Assembly (NCBI GenBank): GCA_964622075.1
Contig: CAZUMR010000072.1
Span: 1 to 23,480 of the forward strand
Reading direction: 5' to 3'
Source of the DNA: WAPX01 sp964622075
GTDB taxonomy: Archaea; Halobacteriota; Archaeoglobi; Archaeoglobales; Archaeoglobaceae
Length of the DNA: 23,480 nt
Below the pieces are notes generated by a model. It saw nothing but the letters and a program-made list of their open reading frames with translations. It searched no databases and was not told the origin of the DNA. Position numbers and translations under genes: made by a program. Shown here piece by piece: positions 1 to 6,415 of the stretch. The stretch's first letter is position 1. Each line of letters begins with the position of its first letter.

Positions 1-1002
1 ATTGAAAAAATCCTGCTTTACGGTTTTGGGGAGCCGGGAATGAACCCGGAAATAGGAAAAATTGTAAGGTATGCGTCATCTATCTCAGATGTCGTGTTGC
101 TCACCAACGGCACGTGTTTGAAAAAACGTGAAATTCTTGATTGTCTGGAGTCGATTACACTTGGAATATCCATCCACAATCCGGGGAGTATGGATGATAA
201 GCTGGATGATAAGCTGGAGGTAACATCACTGCTGAGACAGGACAGATTCAAAGACAGAATAGAGCTGGAAATAGTTCTAAGCAAGCAGAATTTGCACCTG
301 CTTAAAGATCTGGCAACTTTAGGAGTAAACATATTCTCCTCAAATATGCTTGCCTACAGCAGGGAACTCTACTCCAACGTCGTTTACTGTGAAGTAAGCA
401 GGAAGTGTGTGGAGCTCGTGGAGGAGTTTGCCTCCTCATCAGGTTGGGAGAGTCTGAGAAACGTCGTAAAAAATCTGAGAAAGTTCGATTCAAGGAGTGC
501 TGAGATATACGAGGAGCTGAGCTGCAAAGCTGAAAAAATGGGTTACCAGCTCAATTTAAGCTGGATAGTCGAGAACAGAGACAGGATTGAGATTGCCAAG
601 AGAGCTGAGGAAATAGCCATGCAGGCCAGAGAGATAGCTGAAGAAAATGGAGCTACAATGCACATTCCGAAGTTTTTCGCCGATGCGGTAAGCAGGGAAT
701 GTCCTTACAGAAACACCGTATTCGTAAGGTGTGACAGCTCTTTAGCCCCTTGCATGGAGTTTGCTTACGGGCACTACGAGTTTGTCAACGATCACAGAAA
801 GTTCGTCAGGGAAATCAGATACGGATCATTTGAAGAAGCACTTGGGGATTCTCTGAAAGAAGTTCTCAGATATCCGTGGTGCGGTGACTGTCAGCTCAGG
901 AAGTTCTGCTGGTTTGCAGAGGAGGCAAGAGATTGCTACGGTTTTGAGCCTTCCTGCTCAGAATGCCTGTATAGCTGTGGAATTGTCTCCTGCAGGCAGT
1001 AG
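1..1002 (+). CDS. Radical SAM/SPASM protein, 5'-truncated; tungsten-cofactor maturase-like
   Basis: The reading frame is open from base 1, so the gene begins before the window and the N-terminal CxxxCxxC cluster loop is not visible. The first visible residues, LLYGFGEPGMNPEI, match the radical SAM 'GGEP' strand, which contacts the methionine part of SAM. The last 100 residues are very cysteine-rich (in the ATG-40 frame C221, C231, C238, C281, C284, C290, C299, C306, C309, C313, C318), as expected for a SPASM/twitch domain holding auxiliary 4Fe-4S clusters. The ending PSCSECLYSCGIVSC resembles the maturases found beside tungsten aldehyde ferredoxin oxidoreductases. That subfamily call is from memory; another peptide- or cofactor-modifying SPASM enzyme is possible. 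The partner oxidoreductase, if any, would lie upstream, outside the window. Confidence 0.75.
   Translation: MEKILLYGFGEPGMNPEIGKIVRYASSISDVVLLTNGTCLKKREILDCLESITLGISIHNPGSMDDKLDDKLEVTSLLRQDRFKDRIELEIVLSKQNLHLLKDLATLGVNIFSSNMLAYSRELYSNVVYCEVSRKCVELVEEFASSSGWESLRNVVKNLRKFDSRSAEIYEELSCKAEKMGYQLNLSWIVENRDRIEIAKRAEEIAMQAREIAEENGATMHIPKFFADAVSRECPYRNTVFVRCDSSLAPCMEFAYGHYEFVNDHRKFVREIRYGSFEEALGDSLKEVLRYPWCGDCQLRKFCWFAEEARDCYGFEPSCSECLYSCGIVSCRQ
192..215 (+). repeat. Perfect 12-bp in-frame tandem duplication in the SPASM gene
   Basis: GGATGATAAGCT occurs twice in a row (192-203, 204-215), adding four residues so that the protein reads DDKLDDKLE. It keeps frame and lies in a probable surface loop. 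Confidence 0.8.
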
Positions 1003-1041
1003 GACTGTTGATGTGTTTGAGCTGATAGCATTAAAGCAAAG

Positions 1042-1050
1042 TTAAAAAAC
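1042..1050 (+). promoter_or_regulatory. Probable TATA box for the diadenylate cyclase gene
   Basis: TTAAAAAAC is centred about 26 bp before the ATG at 1072. No Shine-Dalgarno motif precedes that ATG, which fits a leaderless transcript. Confidence 0.4.
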
Positions 1051-1071
1051 TCTTTTCGAGAACTCTGATCA

Positions 1072-1923
1072 ATGCTTGATTTTTTAATTGAACAGGGTCT
1101 CGCTCTGGCGAAGAGCATTGAGGCTAAGGCTGTAGTGGTGATTTCGGATAAGGACGTTACGGAAAAGGTAGTTGATGGAATAACCGTGATTCCAGCCCCA
1201 AAGAGGTACACAACTCTGCTTGAAAGCGCAATATGTTCTCTCGAAACTGTAAACATAGATAACCTGCTGGGCAGGGAGATAGCGGAGAAGATGCTGCTAA
1301 TTTCCCAGTCCAAGGATTACCTATCTTTGATGCTGTATTTCAGAGGTCTTGGACTGGATGGCAAAGCTGTTGCCGTGACTTGCATGGATTCTCTGAAAGG
1401 CATAGTTCTCGTTGACCTTGAGAGAGGCAGACTGCAGGCTGCCCTTGAGGAGTGTGCTGAGAGAGTTGAGCCAAGGGTAATCAAGGCACTCCTCTCGGTA
1501 TCTCTAAGCATAGCCCACAAAGGAAGGGAGGGAAAGCCTGTAGGCACAGCGTTCGTCGTTGGAGATGTGGAGGAGGTCATGAGAAGGAGCAGACAGCTCA
1601 TAATAAACCCGTACAAGGGGCATCCGGAATCTGTAAGAGATGTCAAAGATCCTTCAAACTGGGAGAGTATCAGGGAGTTCGCTCAGCTTGACGGTGTTTT
1701 TGTCGTAGATGAGAAGGGCTACATAGTATCGGCAGGAAGGTACATAGAAGTTCAGGCCAAGGACATGAAAATCAGGAGCGGACTTGGAGGAAGACATTTA
1801 GCGTGTGCTGCAATAACAAGAGAAACTAACGCAATATCGATAGTCGTGTCCCAGAGCGGAGGAGATATAACGATATACAAGGATGGGGAGGAGCTCTATC
1901 AGATTCCCTCGTCAATTATATAG
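1072..1923 (+). CDS. dacZ: DacZ-like diadenylate cyclase (c-di-AMP synthase)
   Basis: Predicted to make the second messenger c-di-AMP from two ATP in the cytosol. The protein has 283 residues. The C-terminal DAC/DisA_N domain carries the nucleotide-binding DGA-type motif as LDGVFV (D207-G208-V209) and the RHR-type motif as GGRHLACAAIT (R241-H242-L243), followed by SIVVSQSGG (257-264). An upstream GKPVGTAFVVGD stretch (155-165) is also typical of DAC domains. The N-terminal 130 residues are a separate alpha/beta domain seen in archaeal DacZ. The third position of RHR is Leu. I believe this occurs in archaeal members, but it should be checked by alignment. The gene stands alone, 70 bp after the SPASM gene, probably with its own leaderless promoter. 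Known roles in archaea and bacteria include osmotic and K+ homeostasis. Confidence 0.85.
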   Translation: MLDFLIEQGLALAKSIEAKAVVVISDKDVTEKVVDGITVIPAPKRYTTLLESAICSLETVNIDNLLGREIAEKMLLISQSKDYLSLMLYFRGLGLDGKAVAVTCMDSLKGIVLVDLERGRLQAALEECAERVEPRVIKALLSVSLSIAHKGREGKPVGTAFVVGDVEEVMRRSRQLIINPYKGHPESVRDVKDPSNWESIREFAQLDGVFVVDEKGYIVSAGRYIEVQAKDMKIRSGLGGRHLACAAITRETNAISIVVSQSGGDITIYKDGEELYQIPSSII

Positions 1924-1940
1924 CCACAGCTGACATAGCT

Positions 1941-1946
1941 TTTATA
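1941..1946 (+). promoter_or_regulatory. TATA box of argJ
   Basis: TTTATA centred 25 bp upstream of the argJ ATG at 1969, so transcription should begin at or next to the start codon (leaderless). Confidence 0.55.
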
Positions 1947-1968
1947 CCCGAACGAAAAACCATGGGCC

Positions 1969-3225
1969 ATGAAACTAAAATACAGAACGGATTACCTGAT
2001 AACTCACGTTAGAGGAGTTGAATGCTCCGGAGTTAGAGTAAAGGGTGGCGGTCTCGGCCTTGTTCGCTGTTCCGGAACTGTTGCAGGTGTTTTTACCAGA
2101 AATAAATTCAGGGCAGCCCCGGTAATTCTGACACAGAAGCATATATCGGATGGACACATTGAAGGAATCATAGTCAACAGTGGAAATGCAAACGCGTATA
2201 CCGGAGAAAAGGGTATGGAAAACGCAAAAAAGATGGCCGAAATGTACGCAGAAAAGCTTGGTTGCGAGGAAAAGGATATTGCTGTATCATCCACAGGTGT
2301 CATAGGCGTTCAGCTGGATATGAAATGGATAGAGAGTCTTTTTAATGAAGTTTACCCGAAAATTGGTGATGGGGATGAAAACGCATGGAATTTTGCAAAA
2401 GCTATTACCACGACTGACGCTTTTACAAAACAGTGGGGAGTGAAGGTTGGTGATGCTGTTATAGCAGGTGTTGCAAAGGGTGCTGGCATGATAGCACCCA
2501 ATATGGCAACGATGCTTTGTTATGTGTTTACAGATGCGGAGGTAAATGCTGAGGATTTAAATGAAATACTTAGATATGCTGTGAACAGAACGTTCAACTC
2601 GATAACGGTGGACGGAGACACTTCCACAAACGATACGGTTTTACTCGTATCAACAGGAAGAAAGAAGCTGGAAACTGAAAAACTGAAAAAGGCCGTTCTC
2701 AGGGTCTGCTCAGTTCTTGCAGAAATGATAGTGGCTGATGGGGAAGGTGCAACGAAGCTGATCAGGGTGTTTGTCAGCGGTGCCAGAAATGATGAGGAAG
2801 CTTACAGAGCAGCAAGAGCTGTGGCTTCATCCACTCTCGTTAAAACGGCTGTATTTGGCGGAGATCCAAACTGGGGAAGAATAGTGGCAGCTTTAGGCTA
2901 TTCCGGGGCAGAGGCTGGAGAGATCACTCTTGAAATCTGCGGAAAGGAGTGGAGAGCAGAAGACTCCTTTGCCCTCTCATGCGTGGGTGAAGGTGCAGAT
3001 AAGATGATGGCTGGAATGGGCAGGGAAAGGAATGGGACAACACGTAGGGTTAGAATACTCGATAGGGGCAGAGAAACTGGAAACAGAGAGAAGGCAAGGG
3101 AAGCAATGAAAGGAGAGGTCGTGGAAATTCACATAGATCTTGGAGTTGGGGAGGGTAAGGCCAGCTTCGCCGGGTGCGATCTGAGTTACGATTACGTCAG
3201 GCTAAACTCAGAGTACACGACGTAA
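1969..3225 (+). CDS. argJ: Bifunctional ornithine acetyltransferase / N-acetylglutamate synthase
   Basis: ArgJ transfers the acetyl group from N-acetylornithine to glutamate in the cyclic arginine pathway; some members also use acetyl-CoA. At 418 residues it is full length. The self-cleavage and nucleophile motif is clear: KGAGMIAPNMATML, with T181 as the Thr exposed by autoproteolysis after Ala180. Oxyanion-hole residues lie in SSTGVIG (T109-G110). Other family blocks are VNSGNANAYTG (69-79), TVDGDTSTNDT and FGGDPNWGRI. Whether it is mono- or bifunctional cannot be told from motifs alone. ATG 1969 is chosen because of the TATA spacing and the conserved start; the ATG at 1962 is out of frame. 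No other arginine gene is visible in the window. Confidence 0.95.
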   Translation: MKLKYRTDYLITHVRGVECSGVRVKGGGLGLVRCSGTVAGVFTRNKFRAAPVILTQKHISDGHIEGIIVNSGNANAYTGEKGMENAKKMAEMYAEKLGCEEKDIAVSSTGVIGVQLDMKWIESLFNEVYPKIGDGDENAWNFAKAITTTDAFTKQWGVKVGDAVIAGVAKGAGMIAPNMATMLCYVFTDAEVNAEDLNEILRYAVNRTFNSITVDGDTSTNDTVLLVSTGRKKLETEKLKKAVLRVCSVLAEMIVADGEGATKLIRVFVSGARNDEEAYRAARAVASSTLVKTAVFGGDPNWGRIVAALGYSGAEAGEITLEICGKEWRAEDSFALSCVGEGADKMMAGMGRERNGTTRRVRILDRGRETGNREKAREAMKGEVVEIHIDLGVGEGKASFAGCDLSYDYVRLNSEYTT

Positions 3226-3246
3226 AGAAAAGTAAAGTTACGTTTT
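3220..3246 (+). terminator. Weak hairpin plus short T-run after argJ
   Basis: ACGTAA (3220-3225, including the argJ stop) and TTACGT (3238-3243) form a 6-bp stem with a 12-nt loop, followed by TTT. It lies between the convergent argJ and ASCH genes. Stability is marginal. Confidence 0.25.
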
Positions 3247-3265
3247 CAGCCTCTACTGCCTTAAC

Positions 3266-3577
3266 TCACCCCACAAGCTCAAAGTGTATGACCGTTACAA
3301 GGTCTGATTCGTCAATTCTTCCATATATTCTTTTTAGTGCTTCAATCAGCTCTTCTCTCGTTTTGAATCCGTCTTTTTTCGCATCCTCATCGCTCAGCTC
3401 CCTCACCCTTTTAACGACAGCTTTAACGACTCTTGCCTTTGCGAATGGTTTTGAGGATGCTGTGAGGTAAACAACACCACCCATATCGTACGTCTTTATG
3501 CCCTTCCTTATCGTGCTCTTTTTCTTTCCTGAAAGTATCAGATCTACGTATTCTTCGTCGAAGTTTATGGATTTCAT
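3266..3577 (-). CDS. ASCH-domain (PUA-like) protein
   Basis: A 103-residue, single-domain protein. The opening block, INFDEEYVDLILSGKKKSTIRKG (residues 4-26), is the hallmark of the ASCH fold: a short strand, a helix ending in G-K-K, then T-I-R. A beta-barrel block follows (VVYLTASSKPFAKARVVK). ASCH proteins bind RNA or modified nucleosides, and some are amidohydrolases acting on N4-acetylcytidine. Which applies here is unknown. It converges with argJ and is divergent from the YjbQ gene. An AT-rich TATA candidate (about 3600-3608 on the minus strand) lies about 27 bp upstream of its ATG, so it is probably a leaderless monocistron. Confidence 0.8.
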   Translation of the reverse strand: MKSINFDEEYVDLILSGKKKSTIRKGIKTYDMGGVVYLTASSKPFAKARVVKAVVKRVRELSDEDAKKDGFKTREELIEALKRIYGRIDESDLVTVIHFELVG

Positions 3578-3735
3578 GATACACTTTTGACGGGCTTTGT
3601 TTTAATTTTTGATGTTCCGGACAAAAGGCCAGAAACAAGCAAACGATAAGCGAAATATGGTGAAATAAGTAAACATATAAAATAAAAAACAGGATAGAAA
3701 GAAGAAAGAGAGCAAAGAAGTGAAGAAGAGAAAGG

Positions 3736-3745
3736 AAAATTAAAC
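3736..3745 (+). promoter_or_regulatory. Probable TATA box for the YjbQ-family gene
   Basis: AAAATTAAAC centred about 25 bp before the ATG at 3765. A second candidate, CATATAAAATA near 3674-3684, is farther away (about 85 bp). The stretch between them is strongly purine-rich. Confidence 0.35.
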
Positions 3746-3764
3746 GACCCGGCAAAATTTTAGC

Positions 3765-4163
3765 ATGGAAGTTTTCACAGTCAGCACGGGGAGAAGAGAG
3801 GCTGTGGATATTACTGAAAAAGTCAGAGAGTGTGTGGAAAGGTTAGCTGATGGAAAGAGCGGTGTTGCGTTTGTCTTCACATTTCACACAACAACAGCTC
3901 TAACGGTTAACGAGGCTGAAAGCGGGCTTATGGAGGACATAATAAAAGCATACATGTCGATGGTTCCAAAAATGGATTACAGACACAACAGAATTGACAA
4001 CAACGCGGAAGCTCACATAATCTCCTCTGCTGTAGGGAACAGCGTAGCTCTGCCTGTAGAAAACGGGCATCTTGCCCTCGGGACGTGGCAGAGTGTACTT
4101 CTGCTTGAATTTGATGGGCCAAGAACGAGGAAAATCGGTGTAAAGTTCCTGAGTGATGTGTGA
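3765..4163 (+). CDS. YjbQ/UPF0047 family protein
   Basis: A 132-residue protein with the full UPF0047 signature: FTFHTTTALTVNEAE (H41), DNNAEAHIISSAVGNS (H84), LALGTWQSVLLLEFDGPR. The conserved His residues sit at the trimer interface and bind a metal in solved structures of the family. Bacterial YjbQ has weak thiamine-phosphate synthase activity and is often annotated 'secondary thiamine-phosphate synthase'; the real substrate is not settled. It is followed 78 bp later by the rRNA methyltransferase gene on the same strand, so cotranscription is possible. The pairing does not explain function. Confidence 0.9.
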   Translation: MEVFTVSTGRREAVDITEKVRECVERLADGKSGVAFVFTFHTTTALTVNEAESGLMEDIIKAYMSMVPKMDYRHNRIDNNAEAHIISSAVGNSVALPVENGHLALGTWQSVLLLEFDGPRTRKIGVKFLSDV

Positions 4164-4186
4164 ACAGGTGTAGAAGTGACAGAGAA

Positions 4187-4214
4187 GGCTGGATAAAGAA
4201 GGCAGGATAAAGAT
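4187..4214 (+). repeat. 14-bp tandem duplication before rlmE
   Basis: GGCTGGATAAAGAA (4187-4200) is followed directly by GGCAGGATAAAGAT (4201-4214), 12 of 14 identical. The second copy contains an AT-rich GATAAAGATAAG that lies about 30 bp before the rlmE start and could serve as its TATA element. Confidence 0.7.
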
Positions 4215-4241
4215 AAGTACCCCAAGAAGACATTTCAGGCT

Positions 4242-4889
4242 ATGAAAAAACCAAGGAGAACGCAGGACAGACAGGATTACTATTACTGGGAGGCAAAGAG
4301 AAAGGGGTATAGAAGCAGGGCAGCTTTCAAGCTCATTCAGATGAATAAAACCTTCAAACTCATAAAGGAGGGAGACAGAGTTCTTGACCTCGGAGCATCT
4401 CCCGGTGGATGGAGTCAAGTGTGCAGAGAGCTGGGAGCAGATGTTGTGGCTGTTGACCTCAACCCGATGAAGCCAATAGACGGTGTGGTTTTTATAAGGG
4501 GAGATATAAACGATGAGGAGACTCTCAAGGAAATAAAGAGCATTCACAGAGAGTACGATGCTGTAATCTGTGATGCCGCTCCAAAAATAACCGGGCACTG
4601 GACAATAGACCACCTCCGTTCGGTGGAGCTCGTACGTTCAGCATTCAGAATAGCAAGGCAAGTTCTCAGGCCGGGAGGAAACTTTGTCGTGAAGATGTTT
4701 CAGGGAGAGGAAACTCAGAAGGTCTTTAAAGAGTTCAAACCCTTCTTCAGGTTCAAAAAGTTTCACAGTCCAAGAGCTTCAAGAAAGAGGAGTGCAGAAA
4801 TTTACTTTGTGGGCAAGGGATTCAGGAAGGCAGGGAATTACATTTTCCTGAAAGGTGATGAAGAGGCAAGGGAGTCAGCAGAACCCTGA
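4242..4889 (+). CDS. rlmE: RlmE/FtsJ-type 23S rRNA 2'-O-ribose methyltransferase
   Basis: SAM-dependent methyltransferase expected to methylate the 2'-OH of a uridine in the A-loop of 23S rRNA, as bacterial RrmJ does. It has 215 residues. The catalytic K-D-K-E tetrad is complete: K30 (RAAFKL), D111 (ICDAAP), K151 (FVVKMFQG), E186 (SAEIYFV). The SAM-binding motif I is VLDLGASPGGWSQV (47-60). The N-terminal RSRAAFKL block is typical. The short tail after VGKGF has no added TRAM domain. It is the last protein gene before the tRNA pair and is followed by a T-rich terminator. Confidence 0.92.
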   Translation: MKKPRRTQDRQDYYYWEAKRKGYRSRAAFKLIQMNKTFKLIKEGDRVLDLGASPGGWSQVCRELGADVVAVDLNPMKPIDGVVFIRGDINDEETLKEIKSIHREYDAVICDAAPKITGHWTIDHLRSVELVRSAFRIARQVLRPGGNFVVKMFQGEETQKVFKEFKPFFRFKKFHSPRASRKRSAEIYFVGKGFRKAGNYIFLKGDEEARESAEP

Positions 4890-4895
4890 GCAAAA

Positions 4896-4908
4896 TTTTT
4901 TTATTTTC
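4896..4908 (+). terminator. T-rich terminator after rlmE
   Basis: Seven Ts (4896-4902), one A, then four Ts begin 7 nt after the stop codon. Oligo-T stretches without a strong stem are the usual archaeal termination signal. Confidence 0.5.
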
Positions 4909-4914
4909 TGAACT

Positions 4915-4927
4915 GCCAGATTCTGGC
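4915..4927. repeat. Perfect 13-nt palindrome between rlmE and the tRNAs
   Basis: GCCAGA-T-TCTGGC: two perfect 6-nt arms with a single central base. The centre is too tight for a stable RNA hairpin, so a dimeric protein binding site is the better guess. No regulator is identified. Confidence 0.5.
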
Positions 4928-4943
4928 GGGTAGGGAGTAGGAG

Positions 4944-4983
4944 AGAGTAGGGCAGAAACGTAAAGAGTGGGGCAAAAACGTTA
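4944..4983 (+). repeat. 20-bp imperfect tandem duplication upstream of tRNA-Thr
   Basis: Unit 1 is 4944-4963 (AGAGTAGGGCAGAAACGTAA). Unit 2 is 4964-4983 (AGAGTGGGGCAAAAACGTTA). The units abut directly and 17 of 20 positions agree. The second copy overlaps the AT-rich zone where the tRNA promoter should lie. Confidence 0.75.
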
Positions 4984-4995
4984 AAAACATTAAAA

Positions 4996-5068
4996 GCCGC
5001 CGTGGCTTAGCTGGCAGAGCGGGTGACTTGTAATCACCAGGTCCCGGGTTCAAATCCCGGCGGCGGCT
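4996..5068 (+). tRNA. tRNA-Thr (anticodon UGU)
   Basis: A complete cloverleaf. The acceptor GCCGCCG/CGGCGGC (4996-5002 with 5061-5067) is a perfect 7 bp, with discriminator T at 5068. The anticodon stem is GGTGA/TCACC (5022-5026 with 5034-5038) and the loop is CTTGTAA, giving anticodon TGT at 5029-5031. The T-arm is CCGGG-TTCAAAT-CCCGG (5044-5060). There is no intron and CCA is not encoded. Confidence 0.97.
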
Positions 5069-5088
5069 TGATTTAATTTAAGATTTCA

Positions 5089-5163
5089 GGACCCGTAGCC
5101 TAGCATGGACAAGGCGGCAGCCTCCTAAGCTGCAGATCGCGGGTTCAAATCCCGCCGGGTCCG
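5089..5163 (+). tRNA. tRNA-Arg (anticodon CCU)
   Basis: The acceptor GGACCCG/CGGGTCC (5089-5095 with 5156-5162) is perfect, with discriminator G at 5163. The anticodon stem is GCAGC/GCTGC and the loop CTCCTAA, giving anticodon CCT at 5124-5126, which reads AGG. The T-arm is GCGGG-TTCAAAT-CCCGC (5139-5155). CCA is not encoded. It lies 20 bp after tRNA-Thr, so both are probably one transcript. T-runs from 5165 on could end it. This gene marks the left edge of the AT-rich accessory region; its 3' end is intact. Confidence 0.97.
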
Positions 5164-5213
5164 CTTGTTTTACACCTGCTTTCTGGTTTTATACTGTTTT
5201 ACAATTCGAATTT

Positions 5214-5237
5214 TGAGAAAAGCACTGCAGGAGTGCT
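5214..5237 (-). terminator. Hairpin-plus-T terminator of the accessory operon
   Basis: Read on the minus strand, AGCACT (5237-5232), loop CCTGC, AGTGCT (5226-5221) is followed by TTTTCTC. It begins 8 nt beyond the stop codon of the last minus-strand gene (5245), so it is well placed to end that operon before it runs into the tRNA-Arg. Confidence 0.45.
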
Positions 5238-5244
5238 GTGCAAC

Positions 5245-5907
5245 TCATCTCCGCAATCTCAGAATTTTCCGTCTCTTTCTTTCTTTTGTATTTATACATT
5301 TATAGAAACATTTTATTAAATCGGTAGAACTAAGTACTGACAGGGATTTTTTAAGGAATTTTTCGAGTTCATGCAGATTTTCCTTACAAGTAAATTCACT
5401 TAGTTCCTTGTTTAATGTATCAATAAAAACAACTTGACTTTTACTCCTTCTTTTGGATCTGCTGCCGTATTCAAGCAATTCCAAGAGGTGCTTCCAATTA
5501 GGAGTTTCTTTTTTCATTTCGTGTATGTATCCCTCAAGAATGAACCAATCTTCTTTGGAGAGGACTTCTCTGAAGGTATCTCTGTGTGCATCAACTCTCT
5601 CTGCCAACTCTGCTAGTGCTTCTTTCAATTTCATGTAACTAAATTCCAGATCTCTGGACAAGTGTTTCGCTTTGGTCTCGGGGTTCTGCGGTTCAAAAAT
5701 ACACGAGTACACAATAGCACTACCATAACACATGGCAAAGTTGTCAATAAATTCCTCAAGCGATACTAGCACTTCAGTTAAAGATTTATCTATAATTTTT
5801 CTAAGTCGTTCAGATAGTCTCGTTTTTTCTTCCCACCACATCACTTGGCGGATGATTGCCATTATTTCCCCAAGACCTACACTTAGAGCCATTAAAAAAC
5901 AGTTCAT
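5245..5907 (-). CDS. Uncharacterised helical protein, last gene of accessory operon
   Basis: A 220-residue protein that I do not recognise. Predicted character: a mildly hydrophobic N-terminus (residues 1-24, MNCFLMALSVGLGEIMAII...), then charged amphipathic helices with many Glu/Lys/Leu (about 27-60 and 80-140). A second charged region follows, and the C-terminus is very basic (KERKRRKILRLRR, about 208-220) and could bind nucleic acid. No catalytic motif stands out. Its ATG overlaps the stop codon of the damaged EVE gene as TAATG, which suggests translational coupling before that gene decayed. It is co-directional with the HNH gene, the transglutaminase gene and the others upstream. It is AT-rich like the whole island. 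Confidence 0.7.
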   Translation of the reverse strand: MNCFLMALSVGLGEIMAIIRQVMWWEEKTRLSERLRKIIDKSLTEVLVSLEEFIDNFAMCYGSAIVYSCIFEPQNPETKAKHLSRDLEFSYMKLKEALAELAERVDAHRDTFREVLSKEDWFILEGYIHEMKKETPNWKHLLELLEYGSRSKRRSKSQVVFIDTLNKELSEFTCKENLHELEKFLKKSLSVLSSTDLIKCFYKCINTKERKRRKILRLRR

Positions 5908-6362
5908 TAACAGTTTATTAAAAACTTTAGCTCACCGATGATGAGTTTATAATCCTCTTCGGATATCTCTCTCATCACTTTTCCCATTAAATGTCCTGTC
6001 CACTTCTTTTTATTTGTAATGAACTTCAGCTTCAGGATTAGAGATTTGAAATCCACTGGCGTTGAGAAAATCTTTACAGGTTTCAGCTTAATGCGGAGTG
6101 GGAATACTTCATTGCCCATGCTTGGTGGGGATTTGAAGATCCTTTTGCTGTCTTTGAAAACTTCCGATGTGGCCTTCGTAAACAGCGATAATTCGGGTTC
6201 CTTGATTTGCTCTTTATCTCTCTTGTTTGAGGTAGATTAGAAGTTTATCCCCGGGTTTGACCTTTGCTATCGTGTTTTTATGGCGCTCGGGAACACCCCA
6301 CACGTTTTCTCTTTGATTACCTTCCAGTTCTCTTCGGTTGTTATGCAGAGCCAGTAAGCCAT
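5907..6362 (-). pseudogene. EVE-domain (UPF0310, PH1033-like) gene broken by several frameshifts
   Basis: Starting at ATG 6362, behind a good Shine-Dalgarno (GGTGAT, 6 nt away), the minus strand encodes MAYWLCITTEENWKVIKEK and then shifts frame near 6303. It continues as VWGVPERHKNTIAKVKPGDK with LLIYLKQER to a stop at 6214-6216. Around 6175-6205 two more shifts separate KEP, IIAVYE and ATSEVFKDSKRIFKS. The remainder, to 5907, is one open frame of 70 residues from the GTG/ATG near 6119 (FPLRIKLKPVKIF, LKFITNKKKW, MREISEEDYKLI). Joined, the pieces make about 150 residues, the normal length of archaeal EVE proteins. EVE is a PUA-like fold that reads modified bases and often accompanies modification-dependent nucleases. 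At least four indels in 250 bp argue for decay, though read errors cannot be excluded. The intact C-terminal part might still be translated. Confidence 0.75.
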
Positions 6363-6364
6363 GA

Positions 6365-6371
6365 AATCACC
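6365..6371 (-). promoter_or_regulatory. Shine-Dalgarno of the EVE gene
   Basis: Minus-strand AGGTGAT just before ATG 6362 marks this, and not the internal methionine at 6119, as the ancestral start. AT-rich TTAATTAAAATT at about 6376-6388 could be a TATA element, so the EVE gene may have had its own promoter inside the operon. Confidence 0.5.
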
Positions 6372-6415
6372 TGTAAAATTTTAATTAACTTACTTAAAAG
6401 TTTGCCATTAAACTT

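Noticed and set aside
3660..3735. Purine-rich stretch as a regulatory RNA
   Set aside because: It is low-complexity A/G sequence with no stem-forming partner; nothing beyond composition supports it.
3423..3755. 110-codon minus-strand frame with a hydrophobic N-terminus upstream of and overlapping the ASCH gene
   Set aside because: It runs antisense through purine-rich spacer and out of frame through the ASCH gene; the hydrophobic run is the translation of low-complexity sequence.
3900..4613. 237-codon minus-strand frame opposite the YjbQ and rlmE genes
   Set aside because: It is antisense to two well-supported genes and has no recognisable motif; a shadow frame.
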